Shown piece by piece: positions 1 to 11,176 of a stretch of 64,000 bases of DNA (the first letter of the stretch is position 1; each line of letters begins with the position of its first letter). The position numbers were made by a program, and so were the translations under genes. The notes beneath the pieces were generated by a model that searched no databases, was not told the origin of the DNA, and worked only from the letters and a program-made list of their open reading frames with translations. The DNA lies in NCBI GenBank assembly GCA_907165275.2, contig OU015675.1:2559501-2623500 (forward strand), in the 5' to 3' direction. This DNA comes from Zygaena filipendulae (taxonomy: Eukaryota > Arthropoda > Insecta > Lepidoptera > Zygaenidae).

Positions 1-327
1 ATAGTATTCTTCGTATTATATTATTTTTCAATAATATATAATATGTAGTACAATTGACGGAAATATATTACGATAGGTACTATATTATATGGTACAGGTG
101 GCAACCCTACCATGGACATACCTTGAAGTACATTTAATCGAGTAGTCTGAATAAATTATTACAAAAAGGATGCTTATTTCATTTACACAATGATAAAAGT
201 AACGTCACGTATAATCTAGCTTTGCTTTCATTTTATATAATAAGTACAGTCAGCAATGAAAGTTGATGGTAAAATCGTGATTTTTCTACGAAAAACATTC
301 CTGGGGCCTTATTCAGTAGATACAAGC

Positions 328-515
328 TGTTTCTCGCGGTTTTACTCGCGTTAATTTCAGAGATCCCACGGCTATTCTAGGATAAAAAGTAGCCTAAGTT
401 ACTTCGTATAACATCAGCTATCTGCCAGTGAAAGTTCAGTTAAAATCGGTCCAGCCGTTTCAGAGATTACTCGGAACAGACCGTCAGATAGACAGACAGA
501 GAAAAATTTAAAAAA
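328..515 (-). mobile_element. Helitron-like/dispersed Lepidopteran repeat fragment
   Basis: AGCTGTTTCTCGCGGTTTTA at the left, then GGATAAAAAGTAGCCTAAG, CAGCTATCTGCCAGTGAAAG and GACAGACAGA. This is a very common Lepidopteran repeat; the left tip is lost. Confidence 0.6.
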
Positions 516-979
516 TTGATTTTTTGATGTTAGTACCATATATACTTTCGTATGCATTTAGTAAAACGCTGTTAATTTGAAATTACAAACAGACACTTCT
601 ATTTTATTTATATGTCTAGATGTCTGGATGACCAACAACATTCCGTGCCCATAACGCGTTTCCCAAAAACGCAATCCCAAACGTTGCGGCCAAAAGAAGA
701 GAAATTAATATTGTGTACCTTTGCCATAAGAAACGTTGTTAAATTGTTTTTTTTTTTAAGTGAAACTGTTTTGAGGACGACGGAAAGACATAGTTATAAC
801 GCAGCGTGTTATGGTCATAAGGAATAAGGGCTCTGATGAAGAAATGTTGTAATATTTCTTCGCACACCAGATGCATTAAAATAGATGAAACACCTAAGTA
901 TCACTCTTGACAACCGAATTGCTGACATTTTGTTATTTGCTGTAACCTAACCTAACCCAGCTTACCTACCTTTTTTACA

Positions 980-1613
980 TCTAATATATATAAATCACGT
1001 GTCAGGTTGTTTGTCCGCGATGGACTCCGAAACTACTGAACGGATTTTGATAAAATTTTGTAACCGTTTATAATATGGTCCAACTTAAAAGATAGGATAG
1101 TTTCTATCCCGGAATTCCCGCGGAAACTCCAGAACTCAGGGGTACAAAGAAAGACGTAGAGTACTTTTTCCAGAATTCCCGTGGGAACTCCGAAATTACC
1201 GCGGATGAAATCGCGGGGTCAGCTAGTAGTATTATAATACAAAGTGCCGCCAGCCGTCTGTACGCTTAGATCTTTAAAACTACGCAAAGGATTATAATTC
1301 TGTTTTCATCGATAAATAGAGAGGATTCAAGATAAAGGTTTATACGCATAGTTTATCCCAGAATTCCCGCGGGAACTCCAAAATTGTTGCAGGCTAAAAC
1401 GCGGGAGCCAGCTAGTGTGTACCCTTACTATTAATGCGAAAGTGTGTTTGTTTGTTTGTTACGCTTTCACGCCTCAACGGCTCAACGGATCATCATGAAA
1501 TTTTGCATACGTGTTGTCAGGGATACATAAACGGACATAAGGTATAATTTTTATCCCGAAATTCCCGCGGGAACTCTGAATTTACCGCGAGCGAAACCGC
1601 GGGGATCAGTTAG
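980..1613 (+). mobile_element. Three Helitron-like elements in tandem
   Basis: Consecutive copies about 980-1226, 1227-1415 and 1424-1613. Each has a TC-type start with TAATATTATAA-like sequence and a 3' end made of a GCGG(G/A)TGAAA(C/T)CGCG hairpin, about 10 nt, and CTAG or TTAG before T. This matches Helitron termini (TC...hairpin...CTRR, insertion between A and T) and the Lepidopteran Lep1-like non-autonomous type (recalled). No Rep/helicase frame. Confidence 0.75.
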
Positions 1614-2562
1614 TCTATTTATAACTTATAACTGAATAGTAATGGTAATTGGATGGACTAAAATTATTTATGTGTAGGAATAAAGATAAAGTTGACTTTA
1701 CTAATATTGCACATGCTAAACCTACTGAATTAATTAGAATGAAACTTTGAATGTAGGTTCAAAGTTTGGATGGATCTACTATAGTCGTTGATTTTTGTTG
1801 TTGAGTGTACATAATAGGTCATTAATTAAAACAAGTACGAAATTACACACATTAAATTAACTCCTTCCATGTATAATAGCTGTAATTAATAACATTCACC
1901 ACAAGAAAAATATTGGAAAATGAAACGTTTTCTAACATTGTTTCTTTAATTTCACATAAAATTTAGACGAAGAAGTTTTGTCTTTATAAAGTGTCTGAAA
2001 AATAATTATTAATTTTATAAATTAAAATAATTTCATGAAAATATTCGAAAAAGATCAAAACGATTATTATAATATGCTACCTATAATATTAATAATAATA
2101 TAACATCGGTAGGTACTAAACACAAAATTTCCAAAATGCTGTTATCAATAAATTAAATCGTAAAATTGTCAGCAGGACTGCAGTGCTCAATACCTATCCA
2201 AATTCAGAAATTTTGACAGTAAAAGAAATCATTCGACTTCTTGCTCAAAAAATGGGTCATTTACATTTTCGAAATTTAAATTTTATCTATATCCTGTATT
2301 CAACTGATTTAGGTACAAAGGTTTAGGATTTAGGTATAAAGCACGACAAAATTATTTTATGAAATCCTCATTAAAAATAGTAATAATAATGTATTTAATT
2401 TGAAAGAATAAATAAATATCTTAATAATTATTTTTATATCGAGTCGAGGATAGTTTGTCCCACAGTAAATAATAAAAAAATTGTAAGTTTCAGGATAACG
2501 GTCGAATTCTTTTCAAGTGTCTTTTCAAGAACAAGAAGAAGACATCACTTATCAAATTAAAA
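1614..2562. other. Upstream region of OR1, no repeat or gene seen
   Basis: AT-rich sequence without frames or recognisable transposon ends; it should contain the OR1 promoter and 5' UTR. No convincing TATA/initiator pair could be fixed. Confidence 0.5.
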
Positions 2563-5500
2563 ATGCACATCGATGCACCGAGTACTCGCAATGAGAAAAA
2601 CGCTATTGATAATAATTTTTATTTCGAAAAATCACTGCAAAATCTTCAGTACGCATTCAGATTCACCGGCTTGATAATGCAAAATGAAAATGTGAAACTG
2701 AATGAAAAAATAATCTACAGACTTTGGTTACTTTTTGATGTAATATGTTTAGATTCTGCGATTCTGGGTGAATTACTCTTTATCTATGAAAGCGCTATTG
2801 CAAGGAAAGGATTTCTTGCTCTGACAGATGTACCTTTAGTCACGATATGCATGCTTTCACAATTCAAAGCTACTTCGCATTTTATTTACGAAAACCACAT
2901 AAACAAACTGATTGTACAGCTAAGAAGCTTGGAAAAGATAAAAAAAAGTGACCGTGCCGCCAACAAAACTGAAGGAGTGGTCAAAGAGAAAATTTACAAA
3001 AAGGAAACTGTTTTCTTGGAAATAATCGTGAAAGCTTTCAACATTGTCATAACTGTATCACTCACTATATATATATTAATACCAATAATAAGGTCGGCAC
3101 ATAAATATTACAAAACCGGAGAGATTGAGTTATTGTTGCCGTTTCTTATCGTTTATCCAGTTGATTCTAATAAGGTTAAATATTACCCTTGGATAATTTT
3201 ACATCAAATTTTGTCAGGTATGTATGTAGGTATCTATTAGTCTATTGTAAAAAATACCAGTATTATATTATTATCTGTGCCTGTGGTAAATTGTAACTAC
3301 AACCGAGGGGCCATTATGTATAACTTTTGTTTCTATCATTTTTCGGTTGCAATCAAAAACATAGCGGTTTTGTGATTGAAATAGGTATGTGTAGGAAATA
3401 GAGATAGGAATATGGAACTATAATAAGCAATTGCACCAACATAGTTATAGATAATACAGCATACCAGATATCCGTAGGGAACACGGAGCAGTGCCTGGGA
3501 CTTGCGACCCAGGTGTAGGTTTAATGGGGCCCCTTTACAATGCATGAACGCTCACCTCCACTGCCCGTGCTCCCGACTTAAGCAAACCTCTGGAAAGTAT
3601 TAGATGACACAGCACACGTAATCACTATAGCCACACTAGATTGATACGACACTGATATGACACTATAACCGCTCTGAACTGAACACAAAGTAACAATGAA
3701 TCGTGGCTTACGCATACCCGCGTTTTATATCAAGTTCTAACAAAGACGAGTCGGGCAATGGAGTGGAGCGGGGGAACGGACGACTATTATACGTCGGCGG
3801 GAAACGTTATTGATAACGAAACTACCCTCTCGCCGACACGGCCATACTGACATGCGCACGTCCTCGGGCGCTAAAATCACAGGAAGGAATCCGAGAAAGA
3901 AACTAAAACGACCGCTCGTTCATCCTGACATAATATCTCTCACTCTCAACATCACTCAAAAACACTCGTACAATCTACCTTTCGAAACACATTTAAAAAC
4001 ACTGGCACAATTTAACTATTAGAAAATGATATCTAAGTAAAACTGGATTGAATCGTGCTAGTCCGAAGTAGTAGCTGCAGACACATTCTTTTTTCCGGGC
4101 TATGCTAGACCGGACGCATTTTTTTTGTCCCTGTAGCCACCACACATTTTTTTTAGCACAAAATTCAATTACTAAATTTTTTTTTCTTTCTTTTTTTGTT
4201 TGTCTTTCTTCTCGAGTTCTCTAACTACTGAATAACACCGAGTTCTCAACTACTGAATAACACTTTCAATCTTTCGCCGACACGCCATCCTCGCTGACAA
4301 ACTACTCCTGAGAATGCCACCAATACAATAACTATCTCACCGATTGTAAGACCGCGCGAACACCGTTGACGTTTCGAATAGTCACACTCACAACCAAATA
4401 AAAATCGTACTGAATTCCTAAATTAACTTGTCAGAATACCGCAAATCTACTCAAAAAAATTTAATGACAGCTGGGTACGTGGGTAGATTAAAAATTATCT
4501 CTCTTAACACTATATGGACAAAGGTATCGAAACCTTTAAATGAAATCACAATAGTACATTGTTATCCAAGGGGTGAAAGTAACTCATTTAGTGCCGAGAC
4601 GGGGTTTGGCGCCCGAGCGTAGCGAGGGCGCCAATAGTTCGAGGCACTAAATGAGTTACTTTCTCCCGAGGGTAACACTGTGCTTTTCATTACGAATGCA
4701 AGGAAAGTCAAAATAAAAATAGGAATTAGCTAAAGAAAAAATGAGTGAAGATCGGATAGTCGCTTGACACTTTCCCACCTATTTCTTTTTCTTTGGCCGG
4801 CTAGCTATTCAGCCAGTATTTTTTATTTACATTGTGGCGACCTAAAAAAAATTTTTTCTTTAATTATTAAGTATTAATTAAAGAAAATAAAAAATATAAA
4901 TAGGAATTAGCTTAAGAAAAAGTGAGTGAATTTTATTTTAATTAATACCTACTTAAACTTTACGTTATTTCAATTTTACATCGCGCTGGCTGTATAGAAA
5001 GTTGAAACATGGTTCAATAGAAATGTGAAAATAGACCTAGTTTTTTTTTAATAATTTGACAGTTGTCAGTTGAAAGCGATTCTCCCTAGGGCTGAAAAGG
5101 GCTACTTTCAACCCGCTTCTCAGGCAACTTCAGACCTACTTTCCGAGCATGAGTAATAAAAAATCACATTCCTCACTTGAATAGGCGATGACAATGCTCC
5201 TAAAAGCCTATTATCTAACTCGCAACATCGTTTTCAGGATTTATGTGAAACATAAAATTTGACCGAGAGAAACCGAACGTAGGAACCTTATCGGCAAAAA
5301 TGTGGACGCAAGTAATATCCCAATTCTGATGTAGGAAATAAAGATATAGGAACAGCAAACTATAATAAGCAATTGCACCAACATAGTTATAGATAATACA
5401 GCATACCAGATATCCGTAGGGAACACGGAGCAGTGCCTGGGACTTGCGACCCAGGTGTAGGTTTAATGGGGCCCCTTTACAATGCATGAACGCTCACCTC

Positions 5501-8500
5501 CACTGCCCGTGCTCCCGACTTAAGCAAACCTCTGGAAAGTATTAGATGACACAGCACACGTAATCACTATAGCCACACTAGATTGATACGACACTGATAT
5601 GACACTATAACCGCTCTGAACTGAACACAAAGTAACAATGAATCGTGGCTTACGCATACCCGCGTTTTATATCAAGTTCTAACAAAGACGAGTCGGGCAA
5701 TGGAATGGAGCGGGGGAACGGACGACTATTATACGTCGGCGGGAAACGTTATTGATAACGAAACTACCCTCTCGCCGACATATGCACGTTTTGACATCAA
5801 CAATATCTAGAAATCAAGCAAAATAAACATACTTCAAAAGTTGACGCTGTCTGAACATGATAAATTAATCATTAAATCGCTATTTTTCTGATTGAATCTG
5901 AAATATTATAGCAACAAAAGTTACATAATTGCCCTGCTGAGCCCTGCAGGGCATAAACTTTGCATTTGGATTCTGGAATTTCGGACTTAGGAACCTGTTT
6001 ACGATTTGACTCTGTTGTGGTCACAATTCAGACTAACCTAGGGCGTAGGGCTAATATGTATAATCTACAAAACAGTGACATTTTCTGTATCGTTTTATCT
6101 AGTTAAGTATTTCCTTAATAATATGAAACAGCAAAAAAAACTTGTCTTTAATTTTTTTCTACCTAACTGACGGACTAAATAGAATTCCATTTTTATGATA
6201 TAATAGGGTACTTGCATGATTTTTTTTCCAGTCTATTTTAAAGATATATGGTCTACTTAAACAAAGCAAGAAAAAGAAAAAAAATATATGCATAAATTAA
6301 TTAAATAGAGCGTTTCAAAGTTCCTACTTTTGACTTTACCGCCGAAACGCGGAAAGACGTCACTACTTATTAATCTGTGTGATTAATCAGGTTCATTTGA
6401 CAGTAACAGACAGATAACTTCAATATCCAAAAGTGAAATTAAGGTTGAACTGTGTCGAGTTACATCCAAAAGTTCCAGAAAAGAATCGAAATGCATCTTA
6501 CCGATGAATTTTAAAGTAAAAACCTTCAGAAAATGGAAAATATGCGTTGACTGTATGCACTTAGTTTCTTTTGCCTTCTCTGAAAGAGGTAAATGTTTCC
6601 TAAAAAAATAAAAGTGACGTCATGTGTTAAGCTTGGCTGTGATTGGTGTTTCGTTGCAACGTTCCGTTTCACAAAATTAAAAGTTGAATATTTTGGAAAC
6701 TATTAAAATTTTTTTAGTAAATCTTTCACGATAACGCTTTTCTAAGGCTCTATTTTTTAAATATTGACACAATTTCTTATTATAAATTTTATGCATGTAC
6801 CCTATTGTCTTCCTCAGGTGGCACTTGTCTCAAATTCATTGCCTCCTCCGATGGACTGTTTTACACTTGTTGTACGTACATCAGGATTCAATTTAAGCTT
6901 CTCCAATATGACTTCGAACATCTAGTCCCTCCACATAACCTTTTCGGACGATTGCTCAGCGACGACACCAGTTTAAAGCACAAGTTCAACGATTTAGTCA
7001 TACGCCATCAGAAATTGACGCAGTAAGCATTTAAAATCTTCCATGATCATAGCTTAGAGATTTTTTATAAAATCTTTTAAGTAGGTAAGTATCTGAAACT
7101 GATAAAAACTGCGTAGCTTGTGTTTAGTTCGAAACTGTGATAGGCATTTGATAATTTCCAATCATTACTATAATATTATTTACTACTGACAAATCAAAAT
7201 TAAATTATAATAACTATATTAGGTAAACTAGCTGCTGGTTTCTGCACCTGTATAATTTCGGAGATCCCGCGAGAATTCCGGGATAAAAGTAGGTACTCTT
7301 TATCCTTTTCTGTACCCCTGACAACCCCCACCTAACTTTAATGCGCTTCATCTGATAGCATATTTTCATTAATTTAAAAAAGCAAAATATACGTGTGTAT
7401 TATTCATTTTAATATCTAACTAACGAACTAAATAGAATTTAGAAGAAAAAAAAAAACAGTCAAATAGCCTCATCACATCATTTAAAGTCACGTAGCGACA
7501 AATTGTAGTTTTTTTTTTTATTATTACAGATGTTCCGAATTGCTCGAACTGGTCTACGGCAAAGCAATGCTCTTGAATTTTGTCATGAGTTCATTAATTC
7601 TTATTGGGCTATCAGGTTTTGTTGTTATCGTAAGTTTTATCACTCATTTGTTTCGTTACTACCAAATATTGTTGGGTCTTCCTTTTAATGCAATTCCGTC
7701 TATAATACCTATAGGGCCCCATTGTATAGAAGTGTTTTTTTTTTCATTCTTTATGGGTTCTACCACAATCTCTTCCAACTTAAAAGTTAAAGATTGACAA
7801 TAGAGAAGATAAAAAAATACTGAAATTAACACCTGAAATAAAGGCTAATTTTTAACCGACTTCCAAAAAGGAGGAGGTTATGCATTCGATTGTATGTATG
7901 TTTTTTTTTTGGTAATCTAATCTTTATCGATTTATTTTGTTCTTAGATTAGCGATGATCTTCAAGTTACGGTATCGTTTGGAGCTTTCTTCATCTTGAGC
8001 ACATATCAAATATTCTTCGTATGCCTTTTTGGTGATATGGTGAAGAATTCTGTAAGTAGATATTGTAGCTATGTAACTTCAATATCATCTAATATGTATA
8101 TTTTTATATTATAATTTTTAATATACGATAGTTACGTAGGACTAACAGTCTCCTGTGCTTTACTATAAAAATGCTTCACTTTTTACGCAATAACTTTTAC
8201 CTACCACGTTTTAACTGGCTTAAAATTATGTCAATATTTTTTTTTTGTAATTACAAATAGTAAAACGTTCATCAAAACTCGTAAGCATACAATAAATATA
8301 AAATATAGCATGGTCCCAAATCATATTCCTGTGGTATTCCTGGTCACAGTTCCACGGTAAAAAAAAAATTTCGCTTTGAACTACGTTACGTTATATGCAA
8401 AAGTCTTTAACAAAAAAAATATTAACTAAATTATTATAATTGCAAAATTAGTTAGATTTTTTTAATGTATCTATATTCACAGATAATATAATACTATACT

Positions 8501-9987
8501 CTATATTATAACTAAAAGAATAACCGCCGCACTCAGAGTCGACTTTAATGATTACTTAGTTAAGTATAGATTTTTAAAACAAAACTGCCGCAATCAGACA
8601 ATATTAATAAATTAATGTTAATTGTCATTTAACTAATTAAGTTTTATCTCATTAAATGCCAATTAACATTAATTTACTGAGCGTCTCTGATTTCGGCAAT
8701 TTTGTTTTAAAAATCTATACTTAACTACATAATCGTTAAAGTCGACTCTGAGTGCGACCGTAAAACTATTCACAGAGTTTGGATTTAACCGATGCATTGT
8801 ACAACTGTCTATGGTACCATACTGATTCTACATTTAGAAAGAAGATATTAATGGTGCAAATGAGGTATGAATGAATCTTTAGGTTTTATTGGCTAAATCC
8901 GGAGACACGTTAGTGTCTCGCGCCAAGTAATAAGTTTATAAGCTTAGCTAAATTACTTACTTACTTACTAGCAGGGTTAATTTTTATATACTAAATAACA
9001 TTTTAGGAAGCTGCAACTTGCTATGAAAGTTATATCATTAAAAACCAACGGTTTTCGTATAATTTATAATTTTAGAAAAGCAAGAAATATTGTCGAGAAC
9101 AAACATTTGAAGATCTGCTCAGTGTTTCAGGATAAAAATTATTTAAGAACAGAATTTTGGAAAACATCTTCTATCTGTGTGCCATCGTTTTGGGTGACTG
9201 AGTAAATAACATACATCTTCCCAAACATCATTGTAAACTTTCAAGTGAAAAAATAATATTAGCACATTTAATTTCCACTCTTATTGTTTTGTCTTTCAGG
9301 GCACAAAAACCTTGCAAACTAACAGCCTACGGTTTTGCTGATGTCAACCTAACGGCTTTCTCAGCGGTAAAGTCTTACCGCCGCACTCAGAGTCGACTTT
9401 ATCGATTACTTAGTTAAGTATAGATTTTTAAAATAAAACTGCCGCAATCAGACAAGTTTAATAAATTAATGTTAATTGGCATTTAACTAATTAAGTTACA
9501 TCTCATTAAATGCCAATTAACATTAACCGCCGCACTCAGAGTCGGCTTTAATGATTACTTAGTTAAGTATAGATTTTTAAAACAAAACTGCTGCAATCAG
9601 ACAAGTTTAATAAATTAATCTTAACTGGCATTTAACTAATTAAGTTACATGTCATTAAATGCCAATTAACATTAATTTACTGAACGTCTCTGATTGCGGC
9701 AGTTTTGTTTTAAAAATCTATACTTAACTAAGTAATCATTAAAGTCGACTCTGAGTGCGGCGGTAATTTACTGAACGTCTCTGATTGCGGCAATTTTGTT
9801 TTAAAAATCTATACTTAACTAAGTAATCATTAAAGTCGACTCTGAGTGAGACCGTTAATCGGACCTTAATTATACAACTGTACCTAATTGAAACAAATTC
9901 AATATCATTTAAAAAAAATCCTTTTTTTTTCAGATATTGGGCAAATCCTGGTCTGTATTTGCCGTATTGAAGACCATGTACAAATGA
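2563..9987 (+). CDS. Odorant receptor OR1 (insect 7tm_6 family), complete, 7 exons
   Basis: Insect odorant receptor; members of this family are odour-gated channels that pair with Orco in olfactory neuron dendrites (family knowledge). Exons: 2563-3217, 6818-7022, 7530-7629, 7947-8051, 8776-8864, 9300-9366, 9934-9987; every intron is GT-AG and the phases are 1,2,0,0,2,0. The joined frame is 425 codons, ending TGA at 9985, giving 424 residues, normal for moth receptors. Hydrophobic stretches lie near residues 52-75, 84-107 and 152-176 (exon 1), with the remaining segments in exons 2-4 and 6-7. The family-typical C-terminus is visible: FGDMV in exon 4, YNCLWY in exon 5, RAQKPCKLTA across exons 5-6 and SWS in exon 7. 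The same exon plan recurs in OR2, 3.1 kb downstream. An LTR-type element sits in intron 1, and palindromic MITEs lie 12 nt before exon 5 and 8 nt after the exon 6 donor GTA. A possible poly(A) signal is AATAAA at 10173. The ligand cannot be told. Confidence 0.93.
3390..3838 (-). repeat. LTR-like direct repeat, copy 1
   Basis: 449 bp; differs from copy 2 mainly in the first 35 bp and at a G/A site (caatggRgtgg/caatggRatgg region). Preceded by TATG. Confidence 0.85.
4553..5165 (+). mobile_element. Dispersed hairpin element, copy 1
   Basis: Matches an inverted, internally shortened copy at 56951-57337. It starts TACATTGTTATCC and ends TACTTTCCGAGCATGAGTAA. Near its left end a perfect 21-bp stem (4575-4595 with 4643-4663) encloses a second 7-bp GC stem (GGCGCCC/GGGCGCC). 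Stem sequence changes between the copies are compensatory. No coding frame. Sits inside the intron 1 LTR element. Confidence 0.7.
5330..5780 (-). repeat. LTR-like direct repeat, copy 2
   Basis: 451 bp, near-identical to 3390-3838 and followed by TATG. It carries the same antisense TATA/initiator arrangement. Confidence 0.85.
7325..7445 (+). mobile_element. CRE-type MITE right-end fragment (OR1 intron 2)
   Basis: Matches the right third of the family (cccccacctaactttaatgc to ctaactaacgaactaaatag), fused to a Helitron-like fragment on its left. No CRE left. Confidence 0.55.
7852..7910 (+). repeat. Short dispersed AACCGACTTCCAAAAAGGAGG tail (OR1 intron 3)
   Basis: The AACCGACTTCCAAAAAGG type motif plus a T run; related pieces at 27071, 48184 and, inverted, near 35450. 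Probably the end of a degenerate transposon. Confidence 0.5.
8524..8760. mobile_element. 237-bp palindromic MITE, copy A (OR1 intron 4)
   Basis: Near-perfect foldback: arms of about 105 bp begin CCGCCGCACTCAGAGTCGAC and meet around a short loop. Flanked by the direct duplication TAA (8521-8523, 8761-8763). A 3-bp TWA duplication with long inverted ends fits a PIF/Harbinger-type MITE (inference). The right end lies 15 nt before the first base of exon 5. Confidence 0.88.
9378..9854. mobile_element. 237-bp palindromic MITE, copy B (outer of a nested pair, OR1 intron 6)
   Basis: Same family as copy A, flanked by TTA (9375-9377, 9855-9857). The 477-bp span equals 237 plus a 240-bp insertion (copy C plus its 3-bp duplication). 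Its left end is 11 nt after the last base of exon 6. Confidence 0.88.
9527..9763. mobile_element. 237-bp palindromic MITE, copy C (nested in copy B)
   Basis: A full copy inserted in the central part of copy B, with TAA duplicated on both sides (9524-9526, 9764-9766). Length is exactly that of copies A, D and F. Confidence 0.9.
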
Positions 9988-10342
9988 AGGATGTACCTAT
10001 GCAAAAATACACTAGATATTCTAAATAACAATGTATTATATTGTTATATACTATTCTTATATCTTTAGTTTCAAAATTTTTCTTTTCATAATATACACGG
10101 GTAGATACATTTTAAATAGGTATACATATACACTCCGAATGCACTTCATGTAGGTACATAACATGAATATAAAATAAATAGATGTGAATACACGTCATAG
10201 TACATATTATCATGAAAATGAACTTATTTTCCTTCGGTTTCTAAACTAAATAATTGCAGTAGGTAGTACCCTGCACTTACATAATATTTAGTTATCATTT
10301 CATCAATTAAATTAATGATACTAATAACAATTATTAGTTTTA

Positions 10343-10579
10343 CCGCCGCACTCAGAGTCGACTTTAATGATTACTTAGTTGAGTATAGATTTTTAAAACA
10401 AAACTGCCGCAATCAGACAAGTTTAATAAATTAATGTTAATTGGTATTTAACTAACTAAGTTACATCTCATTAAATGCCAATTAACATTAATTTACTGAA
10501 TGTCTCTGATTGCAGCGGTTTTGTTTAAAAAATCTATACTTAACTAAGTAATCATTAAAGTCGTCTCTGAGTGCGACCG
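10343..10579. mobile_element. 237-bp palindromic MITE, copy D (3' of OR1)
   Basis: Full copy flanked by TTA (10340-10342, 10580-10582), 356 bp after the OR1 stop. Confidence 0.9.
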
Positions 10580-11176
10580 TTAGACGAATATAAATATAAT
10601 TTTTATTAAAATTCACACACTTAAATGTAGGAAAGAATTTTAGGGGACTCCATCGCTTTAAAATTACTGTGTAGAAATTTTTGAAGATTGTAGGTATTCA
10701 CAAATCACAGAGCAAAAAACGTTTGCAATTTGACCGTGTTGACCGCGGAATCGATGCGATCTTACAAAATTTCTCGATGGTAAATGTTGGTTGTTTATTT
10801 TATTTGGGTAACATGAGAAATGAATAAATATTTATTTATTTCATTGTTACGATGAGAAGGTTCTATTTTTTGGCTTTTATTCACAGGTTGACGCGTGGTA
10901 GATAAATACGGTTGGTAATAAAAAAGACAATAAAACTAACCGGAAGAGGTGTGAAAGTAGAATGAACGCAGTTTATTTTAATATTTTGACATATAAAATT
11001 AATAATACTATAACTTGAGGCTATATCTGTCTGTTTAACTGTTTGCATATTATCACGAGTAAAAGTGTGCCGCACTCATAGATAGCTTTTTTTTACTTTT
11101 TAAATGTTTCCCTTAGGTAGTATATTTTTTTTATGATTTTAACGAAGAAATAGCGACATTTTGAATATTATGCTTG
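10580..11176. other. Spacer between OR1 and tandem Helitrons
   Basis: AT-rich, nothing recognised. The minus-strand frame at 10881-11075 looks like chance. Confidence 0.4.

Larger units (their letters stand above)
3390..5780 (-). mobile_element. LTR-bounded non-autonomous retroelement (TRIM/LARD-like) in OR1 intron 1
   Basis: Two near-identical direct repeats (3390-3838 and 5330-5780, about 450 bp) start TGTAGGAAATA and end CTCTCGCCGACA, i.e. TG...CA. They are flanked by the 4-bp duplication TATG (3386-3389 and 5781-5784). Read on the minus strand the repeat has TATAAAACGC followed by TTCAGTTCAG, resembling an LTR promoter with initiator, so the element probably runs antisense to OR1. The internal 1.5 kb holds no pol frame, no clear PBS and no purine tract, and includes another dispersed hairpin element (4553-5165). 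Short frames reading out of the repeat on the minus strand (MHCKGAPLNL...) have no recognisable domain. LTR identity is high, so insertion is recent. Confidence 0.75.

Noticed and set aside
612..827. 71-codon open frame
   Set aside because: Low-complexity, no domain, no splice context and no poly(A) signal; probably chance.
944..958. CCTAACCTAACC resembling insect TTAGG telomere repeats (also near 48050)
   Set aside because: Only two units; common in Lepidopteran repeats and not an interstitial telomere.
3336..3545. Minus-strand frame repeated at 5215-5487
   Set aside because: Lies in the LTR-like direct repeat, so the duplication explains it; no domain.
3839..5329. Autonomous retroelement interior
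   Set aside because: No pol frame, no PBS next to either LTR edge on either strand, and no purine tract.
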